A stretch of DNA of 64,000 bases from Nonomuraea jiangxiensis (GTDB lineage Bacteria; Actinomycetota; Actinomycetes; Streptosporangiales; Streptosporangiaceae). This document shows, one piece after another, positions 43,901-52,212 of this stretch. The notes below the pieces were generated by a model that had not been told where the DNA came from, made no database searches, and worked only from the letters and a program-made list of their open reading frames with translations. Within the stretch, counting starts at the first letter, position 1. Each line of letters starts with the position of its first letter. The stretch is taken from NCBI RefSeq assembly GCF_900099965.1, contig NZ_FNDJ01000001.1, positions 295,766 through 359,765 on the forward strand. Reading direction: 5' to 3'. Both the position numbers and the translations under genes were made by a program.

Positions 43901-44375
43901 GGGTGGACGACTTGCAGCCGGGGTCGTCGCCGATCCAGGCCACCGCGCCGCCGAGGGCCGCCGTACCGGCCGCGTTGGCGTGCCTGATGGCGTCGGCGGC
44001 CCGGTCGAGGCCGGGGTTCTTGCCGTACCAGAAGCCCGTCACCCCGTCGTGGCGCCTGCCGGGGACCTGGCCGAGCAGCTGGGTGCCGCCCACCGAGGTG
44101 GCGGCCAGCTCCTCGTTCAGGCCGGGGCGGAACACCACGCCCGCCTCCCGCAGGAACTGCGTGGCCCGTCCCAGCTCCAGGTCCAGGCCGCCCAGCGGCG
44201 ACCCCTGGTAACCGGAGACGAACACCCGCGTGTCCAGCCCGCGCTCGCGGTCCAGGCGGCGCTGCTCCAGGGTCAGGCGGACCAGGGCCTGGATGCCGGA
44301 GATGAGCACCCGGCCGTCCTGTGCCGAGTACTTGTCGTCGAGCGACACAGGTGGGGGAGTCACGCTCACGTCCAC
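40980..44375 (-). CDS. fused indolepyruvate/2-oxoacid:ferredoxin oxidoreductase
   Basis: The 1131-residue enzyme is a single-chain fusion of the IorA-like and IorB-like parts that oxidatively decarboxylates aryl or branched 2-oxoacids to acyl-CoA. The N-terminal pyrimidine-binding region opens DKYSAQDGRVLISGIQALV; the TPP-binding part has CSGCPHNTS and GIGCHAMIALDGHGRGTQIG. An Fe-S region includes CEGCGDCGDVSTC and the SCNSDLSCLKGDCPSF stretch. The gamma-type part has MPGIGGTGVVT. GTG 44375 follows AGGAGG with a 5-base gap. It is divergent from an Lrp regulator and upstream of an acyl-CoA dehydrogenase, a typical aromatic amino-acid catabolic setting. Confidence 0.93.
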   Translation of the reverse strand: MDVSVTPPPVSLDDKYSAQDGRVLISGIQALVRLTLEQRRLDRERGLDTRVFVSGYQGSPLGGLDLELGRATQFLREAGVVFRPGLNEELAATSVGGTQLLGQVPGRRHDGVTGFWYGKNPGLDRAADAIRHANAAGTAALGGAVAWIGDDPGCKSSTLPSSCEPLCQSLSMPLLAPSSVAEIIELGLHAVALSRATGLWTGLKIVADIADASSTVDLAPLRAGIPAPGGDPNPSTPLLLGAAALDAEHDMHTRRLDLARAYAREHGLNRVTHGAGNTTLGILASGTTYAVVLRALADLGLDEAAMDGLGLRLIKVGMPFPLAYDELAAMTADLGRVLVVEDKVPFLEGHVKQALYGGERTPAVVGRELLTARGTLSAEDVAKAVATCVGEDRLPRQSVRVSRPARRMLPLVATRTPYFCSGCPHNTSTRAAEGTLVGVGIGCHAMIALDGHGRGTQIGLTQMGGEGAQWIGLAPFTADRHFVQNLGDGTFHHSGSLAIRAAVAAGVSMTYKLLYNDAVAMTGGQRAEGRLDVPALTRELALEGVRRIVVTTPEPETYRGVRLADNASVRHRDDLPAVERELAALDGVTVLIHDDRCAAEERRLRKRGKLPTPVQKVVVNERVCEGCGDCGDVSTCLSVQPVETEYGRKTRIHQASCNSDLSCLKGDCPSFLLVEPGTVKARLTDTELPVEPPEPASRPDEALIRMPGIGGTGVVTVSQILQMAAHLDGLHASGLEQTGLAQKGGPVVSDVRLSRRPVTGSPRASRGAADVLLGFDLLGAAAEGNLAVAAPERTVAVLNTSVVPTAAMVTGRAPVPGHADAVARIESVTRSVTCVDAHELAEALFGDHMPANLLLLGAAYQLGCLPVSAASVEQAITLNRAAVEQNLAAFRWGRAAVSDPEAVRKALDLATDEPAAPGLEEVVATRVADLTGYQNAAYARTYAEDVRRVHAVAAERAGAAAGTAIALAYARGLHKLMAYKDEYEVARLHLDPAERARREREFGPDAVVSVLLHPPLLRAMGLKRKIRLRRSAGVVFRGLRAAKVLRGTAFDVFGHAHVRRVERELVTEYRDLMRAALDRLTPGTAEAVTEIAGLPDLIRGYENIKLARVADFRERASTALARLDEPAAHPA

Positions 44376-44531
44376 GCGAACCTCCTGGCTTCGTACGTTG
44401 TGATTCCCAGCACAGCAACGTGAGCGGGACATGCGCAAGTATTAGCGGAGAAAGTACTCCCAAGACGCAAACAATATGATGGCAGGGGCTTTGCTGCTGA
44501 TGTTCTTTGCGCCGGAGAGAGGGGTTCTCCC

Positions 44532-44990
44532 ATGCCTGACGTGGACGACATCGATCAGCAGGTGCTCCGGCTGCTGCGGGAGGACGGGCGCAGGACGTTC
44601 TCGGAGATGGCCGAGCTGATCGGGCTGTCGGTCGCGGCCGTGAAGCGGCGCGTGGACCGGCTCAGGCAGATTGGCGTGATCACCGGGTTCACCGTGCAGA
44701 TCGACTACGCCAAGCTGGGGTGGGGCATCGAGGCGTTCACCGAGCTGCGTTATCCGGGCACGACGCCGGTCAGCGAGATCGTCCGCACGGCCACCGACGT
44801 GACCGAGGTGCAGGCCGTCTACACGATCGCGGGGGACCCGGACGCGCTGATCCACGTACGGGTGCGGGACTTGGGGCACCTGCAGCAGGTCATCGACCGG
44901 CTGCGCAGGGCCGGGGACGTGACGGGGACGAAGACGTTGCTGGTGCTCGGGTCGTGGAGCAGGGAGGCACGGGACCCGCGGATCCGCTGA
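44532..44990 (+). CDS. Lrp/AsnC-family regulator
   Basis: The 152-residue feast/famine regulator has an N-terminal HTH (DDIDQQVLRLLREDGRRTF then EMAELIGLSVAAVKRRVDRL) and a C-terminal RAM ligand-binding domain (about 65-140) with VTEVQAVYTIAGDPDALIHVRV. It is divergent from the oxidoreductase gene across 156 bases that contain AT-rich elements such as GCAAACAATATG and inverted TTTGC copies, possible Lrp sites. The obvious role is control of the oxidoreductase/acyl-CoA dehydrogenase operon in response to an amino acid. Confidence 0.9.
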   Translation: MPDVDDIDQQVLRLLREDGRRTFSEMAELIGLSVAAVKRRVDRLRQIGVITGFTVQIDYAKLGWGIEAFTELRYPGTTPVSEIVRTATDVTEVQAVYTIAGDPDALIHVRVRDLGHLQQVIDRLRRAGDVTGTKTLLVLGSWSREARDPRIR

Positions 44991-45002
44991 GGCCGGTCGT
45001 CG

Positions 45003-46346
45003 TCAGCGCGCGCTCTTGGGCTTGCCGTGGGCGCCGCCCTTCCGGGCGCGGTCGCCGTTAGATGAGCCACTGGTGCCCTTGCCGGTGCTGGGGCCGGTGC
45101 CGTCGCCGGCTCCGGCCAAGGTGCCGCCGGTGCCGCCGGGGCGGGAGAACGAGCGGACGAGCAGGCCGATGGAGAGCAGTACCGCCGCGCCCAGGCCGAA
45201 GATCCAGAACGACAGGCCGGTCACGGGCAGGGGCGCGTGGTGGTGCGCCGGTGGGGGCAGCGCGTCGTGGCCGCGGGTGCCGGTGCCGGGCGTGGGAAGG
45301 GGCAGTGCCGGCGGCGCCGCCTCCAGGTGGGCCGCGCCGCGCTCGCGCTCGTGCCGCCCGGCCCGGCGCCGCAGGTCAGGAGGGGTCGCCAGGATCTCGG
45401 CGCGGCCCAGTAGCGGGGTCGTCGTCATGTCCACGACGGAGGTGGGTTCCGGGGTGGCGGCGCCCTGGACGGCGTCGACGGTGGTGGACGCGCAGGAGCG
45501 GTTGTTGTCGGTGTCGCGCTCGCGGGCGGCGGTGTGCACGGTGGCGCAGCTCTCGATCGTGCCGGCGGCGTGCGGGGTGATGGTGACGGCGAACGTTCTG
45601 CTCTCGTGCGGTTCCAGGGTGCCGAGGGGGCAGTCGAGGGCGGGGCCGCCGCCGGGGCACTCGGGCGGGCGGCCGGTGATCGTGGCCCGGTCGCCGGCGG
45701 CGGGGTCGCGTACGGTGACGTCGGTGGCCCGCGACGGGCCGTGGTTGGTCACGGTGAGCGTGTACGTGCTGCCGCCGTTGGCATTGGCCCTGGCCGGGGC
45801 GCTCTTCCGGAGCTCCACGTCCGCCAGGGTCCGGGTCTGGCCGATGATCTGCGCCGAGTCCGTGGTCGTCCCGGCTGTCGTGGCCTCCGCGCGGGCGCGC
45901 AGGTTCGTGCCGTCGGGCAGCGCGGGGTCGGTCACGACGGGGATGTGGTACGTGAGGCTCTCGCCCGGACCGATCGTCAGGCGCGGGCCGCCGCAGGTGA
46001 CGGTCTGGTCGACGGTGGAGCAACCGGCGGGGAGGGGGCCGGGGACGGTGTTCGGGTCAAGGGTGTCGGCGACGGTGACGCGCTCGACGGTCTGGTCCCC
46101 GGTGTTCGTGACGGTCACCATGTGCACGGACTCCGCCCCGGCGATCACCGGGTTCGGGCTGAGGACGCCGGCGACCCGCAGCCCGGGACCCTGCAGCCCG
46201 GGACCGCGCAGCCCGAGACTTCGGGGCGCGGCACCCGGGAACGACCGGTCACCGGCGGCCGGGGTGGTGGTTCCTGCCAGGGTCGGGGCGGCCCAGCCGC
46301 CCAACGTCGTGAGAGCGATGATCGCGGCGATTCCGGGCCTGCCCAT
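45003..46346 (-). CDS. surface protein with DUF11-type repeats and LPVTG anchor
   Basis: The 447-residue exported protein has a signal peptide to about residue 24 and a GLRGPGLQGPGL spacer. Two DUF11-like Ig-type repeats (about 60-165 and 175-280) follow, with the VTNTGDQTVERVTV and VTNHGPSRATDVTV signatures. A Pro/His-rich stretch (about 330-380) leads to LPVTG and a membrane helix (about 385-405). The LPVTG motif suggests sortase anchoring to the cell wall. The tail after the helix is unusually long (about 45 residues, Gly/Lys-rich) for a sortase signal. No sortase gene is adjacent. ATG 46346 is chosen for the signal peptide; the longer frame is unsupported. Confidence 0.75.
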   Translation of the reverse strand: MGRPGIAAIIALTTLGGWAAPTLAGTTTPAAGDRSFPGAAPRSLGLRGPGLQGPGLRVAGVLSPNPVIAGAESVHMVTVTNTGDQTVERVTVADTLDPNTVPGPLPAGCSTVDQTVTCGGPRLTIGPGESLTYHIPVVTDPALPDGTNLRARAEATTAGTTTDSAQIIGQTRTLADVELRKSAPARANANGGSTYTLTVTNHGPSRATDVTVRDPAAGDRATITGRPPECPGGGPALDCPLGTLEPHESRTFAVTITPHAAGTIESCATVHTAARERDTDNNRSCASTTVDAVQGAATPEPTSVVDMTTTPLLGRAEILATPPDLRRRAGRHERERGAAHLEAAPPALPLPTPGTGTRGHDALPPPAHHHAPLPVTGLSFWIFGLGAAVLLSIGLLVRSFSRPGGTGGTLAGAGDGTGPSTGKGTSGSSNGDRARKGGAHGKPKSAR

Positions 46347-46524
46347 GTGGTTACCCCCCCGCGTGAACGTGCTGTGCCGGGACGATCCTCGCGGCCCGGG
46401 ACCGGCCCGTACCGGCGACCAGACCGGAACCATGCGCCGGCGTGACGCAGTCTTTGCCCGCGCCGGTCGCCGGCGGGGTTCAGCGCTCGACGAACAAGCC
46501 TCGCCTCCCGGCGGGCGCCGCCCG

Positions 46525-46530
46525 TAGGGT
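46525..46530 (+). promoter_or_regulatory. -10 box for a leaderless transcript
   Basis: TAGGGT lies 7 bases before ATG 46538 and no Shine-Dalgarno is present, as at 37087. This places the transcription start at or next to the start codon. Confidence 0.4.
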
Positions 46531-46537
46531 CGGGCCC

Positions 46538-47269
46538 ATGGCAGGGGTTGCCCGCTACGACGACATCGCCGACTTCTACGCGGCCGGCTGGACCGACGCG
46601 ATCGAGGATCCCGCCTCCGCGAGCCTGCTCGACCTGCTGGGGCCGGTGGCGGGGCGCCGGGTGCTGGAGATCGCCTGCGGGCACGGCCGGATCGCCCGGG
46701 AGCTCGCCCGCCGTGGCGCCGACGTCGTGGGCGCTGACATCTCGGCGGCCCTGCTGGGCAAGGCGGAGGCCGCCGAGCGCGAGATCCCGCTCGGCATCCG
46801 CTACGTCCACGCCGACGTGTCCCTGCCCGATTCGCGCGACGGGTCCCGCTTCGACGCCGTGGTCTGCAGTTTCGGGCTTTCCGACATCGACGACCTCGAC
46901 GGCGCGGTGGCGGGGGCCGCGGGTGCCCTGCGGGCCGGCGGCGTCTTCGTCTGCTCGATCCTGCACCCGTGCTTCCCCGGAGGGCGGGAGGTGTCGGGCT
47001 CGTGGCCGGGTGACGGGCGCTATCACGCCGAGGGCTGGTGGCGGGCCGACGGGGAGCTCTCGACCCTGCGCCGCCAGGTCGGCGCCAACCACCGCACGCT
47101 CTCGACCTACGTCAACACGCTCCGTCGCCACGGCCTGTGGGTGGACGGGCTGGCCGAGCCGGAGCCCGCCCGGGAGTGGGCGGACAGACGGCCGGACGCC
47201 GCCCGCTTCCCGGTGTTCCTCGTCATGAGATGCGTCAAGATCGGTGATCCGCCGCCTGCCGAAGGCTGA
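46538..47269 (+). CDS. class I SAM-dependent methyltransferase
   Basis: The 243-residue methyltransferase has motif I VLEIACGHGRIAREL (about 40-54), motif II VVGADIS and DAVVCSFGLSDIDDLDGAV downstream. It is of the Methyltransf_11/25 type; the substrate is unknown. ATG 46538 is preferred over the longer frame from 46442 because homology starts there (MAGVARYDDIADFY) and a -10 box sits at leaderless distance. It is divergent from the LPVTG surface-protein gene and ends at a strong bidirectional terminator. Confidence 0.85.
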   Translation: MAGVARYDDIADFYAAGWTDAIEDPASASLLDLLGPVAGRRVLEIACGHGRIARELARRGADVVGADISAALLGKAEAAEREIPLGIRYVHADVSLPDSRDGSRFDAVVCSFGLSDIDDLDGAVAGAAGALRAGGVFVCSILHPCFPGGREVSGSWPGDGRYHAEGWWRADGELSTLRRQVGANHRTLSTYVNTLRRHGLWVDGLAEPEPAREWADRRPDAARFPVFLVMRCVKIGDPPPAEG

Positions 47270-47291
47270 CGGGGATCCACCTGCGGGCATG

Positions 47292-47325
47292 CCGATGGCG
47301 GCCGCTCGCCTGCGGCCGCCATCGG
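47292..47325. terminator. 14-bp perfect hairpin between convergent genes
   Basis: CCGATGGCGGCCGC (47292-47305) and GCGGCCGCCATCGG (47312-47325) pair without mismatch around a 6-base loop. It stands between the convergent methyltransferase (stop at 47269) and cutinase (stop at 47331), so it most likely ends both transcripts. Confidence 0.85.
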
Positions 47326-47330
47326 TAGGG

Positions 47331-48224
47331 TCAGGAGCTCGGGCAGGTGTGCCGGTACTCCTGGATCGAAGAGCCGCTCGGCGGCGGGCAGAGGAACTGC
47401 TCGTAGCGGGTGTCGTCGTCCACGAACCGCTTCAGCCAGGCGACCATCGACTTGGCCATCGTGGTGTTGGTCGTCTGGGGGAAGAAGTGGCTGGCGTTGT
47501 TCAGCTCCAGGTACGCCTTCTCCGCCGACGACGGGATGGACTGGTAGAACGGCTCCGAGTGGCTGGACACCGGGGCGACGCTGTCGCTCTCACCACCGAT
47601 GATCATCGTCGGGACACGGATGCCGGACCAGGACTTGGTCGTGTTCCAGGGCGCCAGGGGCACGGCGGCCTGGAGCGACGGGCGGTCATTGGCGGCTTCC
47701 AGGGAGCCGCCGCCGCCCATCGAGTGACCGGCCACCGCCAGCCGGGACCCGTCGATGCGGCTGCGGATCGTGGTCGCGCTGTCCTCGACCAGGTAGTCGA
47801 GCGCGGCCAGGAGCTGGCGGCCACGGCTGGCGGGCTGGTCGTAGCGCGAGTTGGTCTCGATCCCGATCACGACGAACCCGTGCGAGGCGATCCTCGGGCC
47901 GAGCCACGAGAGGCTGGACCACGCGGCGGTGTACCCGGGTGAGATGGCGATGGCGCCGAACGTGCCCTGGCTGGTGTCCGTCGGGTAGTAGATCACTCCG
48001 CCGCCGAAGCCGCTGACGCTCAGCGAGGAGACGCTCTGCTGGGCCGTGGCGAACGGGCCGCGGCTGGCTTCGAGGATGGCGTTGGTGGGGTCGGGGCCGC
48101 GGTCGTACGGGCCGGCCGCCGCCTGGGCGGCGGGAGCGGCCGCGAGGGCACCGCCGATCAGTGCGAGGGTGAGGGTGAGCTTGGTCAACGTTCGCGCGCC
48201 GCGCTGGGGGGTGGAGAGCTGCAC
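47331..48224 (-). CDS. secreted polyester hydrolase / cutinase-like alpha-beta hydrolase (PETase-like family)
   Basis: The 297-residue exported hydrolase has a signal peptide to about residue 36, after which [12 protein letters not shown] matches the mature start of Thermobifida-type cutinases. The catalytic triad is S168 (GHSMGG), D214 (GGESDSVAP) and H246 (NASHFF). Y98 (SPGYTA) and W193 (APWNT) correspond to the aromatic clamp, and C279-C294 to the C-terminal disulfide. Such enzymes hydrolyse cutin, triacylglycerols and aliphatic or aromatic polyesters. GTG 48224 follows GGGAG. Given the plant-wall enzymes upstream in the window, cutin is a reasonable natural substrate; activity on PET is only a family possibility. 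Confidence 0.9.
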   Translation of the reverse strand: MQLSTPQRGARTLTKLTLTLALIGGALAAAPAAQAAAGPYDRGPDPTNAILEASRGPFATAQQSVSSLSVSGFGGGVIYYPTDTSQGTFGAIAISPGYTAAWSSLSWLGPRIASHGFVVIGIETNSRYDQPASRGRQLLAALDYLVEDSATTIRSRIDGSRLAVAGHSMGGGGSLEAANDRPSLQAAVPLAPWNTTKSWSGIRVPTMIIGGESDSVAPVSSHSEPFYQSIPSSAEKAYLELNNASHFFPQTTNTTMAKSMVAWLKRFVDDDTRYEQFLCPPPSGSSIQEYRHTCPSS

Positions 48225-48322
48225 GTCGTCATACTCCCTGCTCGTCGGGGGGTGACTGCTGTCTGCCGCCATTGTTGGGATCGGCAGTCAGCCGTGCATC
48301 GGTGAAATCACCGGTCTGCCGA

Positions 48323-51160
48323 TCAGGACATGAGCCGTACCAGTTCGACGCGGGAGCGGATGCCGAGCCGGCTGAAGATGTTCCTGAGGTGGTGCTCGAC
48401 GGTGCGCCTGCTCAGGAACAGCTGCTCGGCCACCTCCTTGTTGGTGGCGCCCTCGGCCACCATGCGGGCGATCTGCAATTGCTGGGCCGTCAGCTGCCGC
48501 GTGGTCGCGTTCGTGGCGGGGCGTACCGGGTCGCCGGAGGCGCGCAGCTCGGTCCTGGCCTGCTCGGTCCACAGGCGGGCGCCGTAACGTTCGAACGTCT
48601 CCAGCGCCGTGTGCAGGTGGTTCCTGGCGGCGCCGGGGCGGCGGTCGCGGCGCAGCGCGCTGCCGTACAGGAGCCTGGTGCGGGCCGCCTCGAACTCGCA
48701 CACCCCCTGCCCGTGCAGGTCGATGGCCTCGCGGAAGAGCTCCTCGGCCGCGCCCGGCCCGGCCAGCAGCGCGCGGCAGCGGGCGACCAGGGCACGCAGG
48801 TCGGGGCTGCGGGTGCTGCCCACCCAGCGCTCCAGCACCCGCAGCGCCGACGCGGCCTGCTCGTGCTCGCCGATACGCGCGGACGCCTCGATGAAGTGCG
48901 GCGTCGCCATGACCCGGATGACGACGTGCTTGTTGCGCCGCTCGGCCCGCAGCCGGCCGGCGGCGTCGGCCGGGCGGCCCGCGGCCAGGTCGACGTAGGC
49001 CAGCGCCCAGTTGCCGATGGCCCCCGCGATGCCCAGCCCGTGGGCGTCGGCCAGGTCGGTGGCGGCGTCGGCGCGCACCCGGCAGGTCTCCTGGTCGCCC
49101 TCGACGGCCGCGGTGATCGCCAGCCAGGCGAGGTGCTGGGCCGCGGTGTTGAGCTGGCCGGTCTCCTGCGCCAGGCGCAGCCCCGTGGCCGCGGTGCTCG
49201 CCACGGAGGCGTAGCGGCCCATCCAGATCTCCGAGTAGATCATGTACTCCAGCAGCTGCGGTACGGCCGAGGCCGCGCCGCGCACCCGGGCCGCCTCCAG
49301 GGCGCGGGCGGACAGGCGGTGCGCGGTGGCGTCCTCGCCGAGCAGCAGGCTGGCCACGCAGGCCCACACGAGCACGGCGGGATCGCGTACCGAGCCCGCC
49401 AGCTCGACCACCCGCCGCAGCGGGCCGGCGGCCTCCTGATGGGAGCCGCTGAAGGTGGAGGCCATGCCGGCGAGATACTCGAACATGAGCTCCGTCGGCG
49501 CCGTCTCGTCGGGGCGGCGCAGCGCGGCGGCCTGGCGGGCGATGGCGATGAACGCCCGGTTGTCGCCCGCCCGGTAGCTGGCGTCGGCGGCCCTGACGAG
49601 CGCGCGCACGCCCAGCATGCGGTGGCTGTCCAGGAGCAGCCCCGCGGCGGCGAGCAGCTCCTCGCGGGCGCTTCCGGTCTCGCCGCCGAGCAGCTCCAGG
49701 CTGCCGTGCAGGAGTTGCACGTGACCGCGCAGCGCGGCGGGGGTGGAGAAGCCGGGACCGATGGCGAGGGCCGGGGAGGCGGCGGTCGGAGCGAGGTCGC
49801 CGGCCGTGGTGAGGGCGCGTAACCGGGTCAGGAGCGAGCGGGCGGCCTGAGGGTGGCCGGAGATCCACGCGTGGCGGGCCGCGGCGGCCAGCCGCTCGGC
49901 CTTGGCGGGGCCGTGGCGGGTCAGCTCGGCGGCGCGTTCCAGCGCCAGGTACGCCTCCGGATGGGCCGAGCGGGCCTCGATGGCGGCGGCGGCCAGGTCG
50001 TCGGCGAGGGCCTCGGCGGGGGCGTCGAGCGCGAACGCCCGGTGCCAGGCCCGGCGCAGCCGTACCTGCGGGGTGTCATGGGCCTCCAGCAGGCCGGCGA
50101 GCAGGCGGTGGGCGTGGCGGCGGCGCGCCAGGGAGGCGCCGTGGTAGGCCACCGCCCGCATCGTCGGCTCGCGGAAGTCGTAGCGGTCGCCGGTGGCGTG
50201 CAGGATGCCCGCGCGTTCGGCCGGTTCAAGCGCGGCCAGGGCGCACGCGGGCTGGGCGGCCCTGGCCAGGGTGGCCACGTCCAGGCCGGCGTCGGCGGCG
50301 ATCAGCAGCAGCAGGTGCCGGGCCTGCTCGGGCAGGGCCGCCAGGCGGCTCGCGTGCGCCCGCCACAGACGCCCGCCGTGGGGCAGCGCGGTGGGCGGCG
50401 CGGCCAGGCCCGCGAGCTGGTCGGGGGTGAGGGCGCCGATGAGCTCGGCCATGGCCAGCGGGTTGCCCCGGGCGATCTGGTTGAGCGCGGACAGCAGGTC
50501 CTCGGGGAGCGGTCCTGGCGCGAGGTCGCCGGCCAGCTCGCGTACGGCCTCCTCGCCGAGCCCGTCCAGCACGAGAGCGGGCACCCCGTCCAGCCCGCCG
50601 GAGGCCGGCCCGGGCGCGGTGCCGGTGGTGAGGTGGTCGCGGGCCGCGAACAGCAGCGCCACCGGCTCGCCCGCCACCCGCCTGGCCGTGAACGACAGGG
50701 CCGCGCGGCTGGGCGGGTCCAGCCGGTCCACGTCGTCCACGCAGGCCAGCACCGGCCGCTCGGCGGACACCGCCGACAGCAGGCCCAGCACGGCGGCGGG
50801 CAGGGCCAGCCCGGGGACGGCGGTGCCGGACTCCAGGGCCGCCGTCAGGGCGCGGGCCTGCGCGTCCGGCAGCGTGGAGGAGAGCGCCGAGGAGGTCGTG
50901 GCGATCGGGCGCAGCAGCGCGTGCAGCCCGGCGCAGGGGAGCCGGGACTCCGCGTCCACCCCGGACACCCGTAACACGCGGAAGCCGGCCGTGGCGGCGT
51001 GCGCGGCGGCCAGGTCGAGCAGCGCCGTCTTGCCCATGCCCGCGGGTCCGGTCAGCAGCAGGGCCCCGCCGGAGCCCGCCCGCGCGCCGTCGATCAGCCG
51101 CGACAGCGCGTGCTCCGCCTCGGCGCGGCCGTGCAGCGTACGGTCCTGGCCCGTGGACAC
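48323..51160 (-). CDS. LuxR-family LAL regulator (large ATP-binding)
   Basis: The 945-residue regulator has an AAA/STAND ATPase N-terminus (HGRAEAEHALSRLI; P-loop GPAGMGKTALL) with ACVDDVDRLD as Walker B, a helical-repeat middle, and a C-terminal LuxR helix-turn-helix at about 880-945 (QQLQIARMVAEGATNKEVAEQL with RTVEHHLRNIFSRLGI). LAL regulators commonly control polysaccharide or secondary-metabolite genes. GTG 51160 is chosen at the conserved beginning; TTG 51244 is an in-frame alternative. The gene lies upstream of the cutinase (98-base gap, same strand) and 80 bases from the Liv operon end, so its target is uncertain. Confidence 0.88.
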   Translation of the reverse strand: MSTGQDRTLHGRAEAEHALSRLIDGARAGSGGALLLTGPAGMGKTALLDLAAAHAATAGFRVLRVSGVDAESRLPCAGLHALLRPIATTSSALSSTLPDAQARALTAALESGTAVPGLALPAAVLGLLSAVSAERPVLACVDDVDRLDPPSRAALSFTARRVAGEPVALLFAARDHLTTGTAPGPASGGLDGVPALVLDGLGEEAVRELAGDLAPGPLPEDLLSALNQIARGNPLAMAELIGALTPDQLAGLAAPPTALPHGGRLWRAHASRLAALPEQARHLLLLIAADAGLDVATLARAAQPACALAALEPAERAGILHATGDRYDFREPTMRAVAYHGASLARRRHAHRLLAGLLEAHDTPQVRLRRAWHRAFALDAPAEALADDLAAAAIEARSAHPEAYLALERAAELTRHGPAKAERLAAAARHAWISGHPQAARSLLTRLRALTTAGDLAPTAASPALAIGPGFSTPAALRGHVQLLHGSLELLGGETGSAREELLAAAGLLLDSHRMLGVRALVRAADASYRAGDNRAFIAIARQAAALRRPDETAPTELMFEYLAGMASTFSGSHQEAAGPLRRVVELAGSVRDPAVLVWACVASLLLGEDATAHRLSARALEAARVRGAASAVPQLLEYMIYSEIWMGRYASVASTAATGLRLAQETGQLNTAAQHLAWLAITAAVEGDQETCRVRADAATDLADAHGLGIAGAIGNWALAYVDLAAGRPADAAGRLRAERRNKHVVIRVMATPHFIEASARIGEHEQAASALRVLERWVGSTRSPDLRALVARCRALLAGPGAAEELFREAIDLHGQGVCEFEAARTRLLYGSALRRDRRPGAARNHLHTALETFERYGARLWTEQARTELRASGDPVRPATNATTRQLTAQQLQIARMVAEGATNKEVAEQLFLSRRTVEHHLRNIFSRLGIRSRVELVRLMS

Positions 51161-51240
51161 GCCTCCAGTGTTACGCGCGGATGTCGCCCGTGAAAGGGGA
51201 CGTTCAGGTGATACCAGTGAATTCACCGATATATCCCGAC

Positions 51241-52212
51241 TCAACGGGCCCGCAGGGACTCCCGCTTCCTCGACAGCCGCCCGGCGACGGCCGGCAGCAG
51301 CCCGTGCGGCAGGAAGAGCACGACTCCGATGAGCACCAGGGCGTAGACGGCGTACGACAGCACGCTCGGCGCGTACGACGGCATCCCCGGCAGCGCGGCC
51401 AGGCTGTTCAACCCCTGCACCAGCAGCGTGATCGCGGTGGCCCCGACGACGGCCCCCCAGATCGTGCCCAGCCCTCCGACCACGGCCATGACGATGTACT
51501 GGATGGAGATCAGCACGGGGAACGACCCCGGCGCCACGTACCCGGTGTAGAAGCAGTAGATGCCACCGGCGAGCCCGGCGAAGGCGGCCGACAGCGCGAA
51601 CACGACCAGCTTGTACCGCCCGACCGGGATCCCCGAGGAGGCCGCGGCGGTCTCGCTGGTGGCCAGCGCGCGCAGCGCGCGTCCCGGTCGCGAGGCGATG
51701 ACGTTGTGCGTCACCAGCATCACCAGCGCCACCCCGGCCCAGGTCAGGTACGCGTACGCGCTCGCCGAGCCCGCCTCGAACGACCCCACGGAGAACTGCG
51801 GGATGGCCTGCAGCCCGATGTCTCCGCCGGTGAACTCCAGCTGCCCGGCCAGCGAGAGCAGGATGAGCTGCATGGCCAGGGTCGCGAAGGCCAGATGGTG
51901 CCCGCGCAGCCGCAGCAGCGGCACCCCGATCACCAGCGCCGACGCGGCGGCCACCACGGGCGCGGCGACCAGCCCCGCCACCGGCGGCACGCCGCCCAGG
52001 GCGAGCAGCGCGGCGGTGTAGGCGCCGATGGCGTAGAAGGCGCCCTGCCCCAGGGACACCTGCCCTGCGTACCCCATGAGCAGCGAGACCCCGACCGTGA
52101 CCATGGCGGCCAGGCCGAGCAGGATGTAGACGGCCAGCGCGCTGTCGTCCAGCACCGCCGGCAGCGCCAGCGTCACGGCGGCGACCAGCAGCCCGGCGAC
52201 GAGCCTGATCAT
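51241..52212 (-). CDS. livM: LivM-type branched-chain/aromatic ABC permease
   Basis: The 323-residue permease has about nine membrane helices and the LivM signatures VGVSLLMGYAGQVSLGQGAFYAIGAY and VVGGLGTIWGAVVGA. ATG 52212 overlaps the livH stop by 4 bases (ATGA). It is the last of five tightly coupled genes that build a LivKHMGF uptake system on the minus strand. Confidence 0.93.
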   Translation of the reverse strand: MIRLVAGLLVAAVTLALPAVLDDSALAVYILLGLAAMVTVGVSLLMGYAGQVSLGQGAFYAIGAYTAALLALGGVPPVAGLVAAPVVAAASALVIGVPLLRLRGHHLAFATLAMQLILLSLAGQLEFTGGDIGLQAIPQFSVGSFEAGSASAYAYLTWAGVALVMLVTHNVIASRPGRALRALATSETAAASSGIPVGRYKLVVFALSAAFAGLAGGIYCFYTGYVAPGSFPVLISIQYIVMAVVGGLGTIWGAVVGATAITLLVQGLNSLAALPGMPSYAPSVLSYAVYALVLIGVVLFLPHGLLPAVAGRLSRKRESLRAR

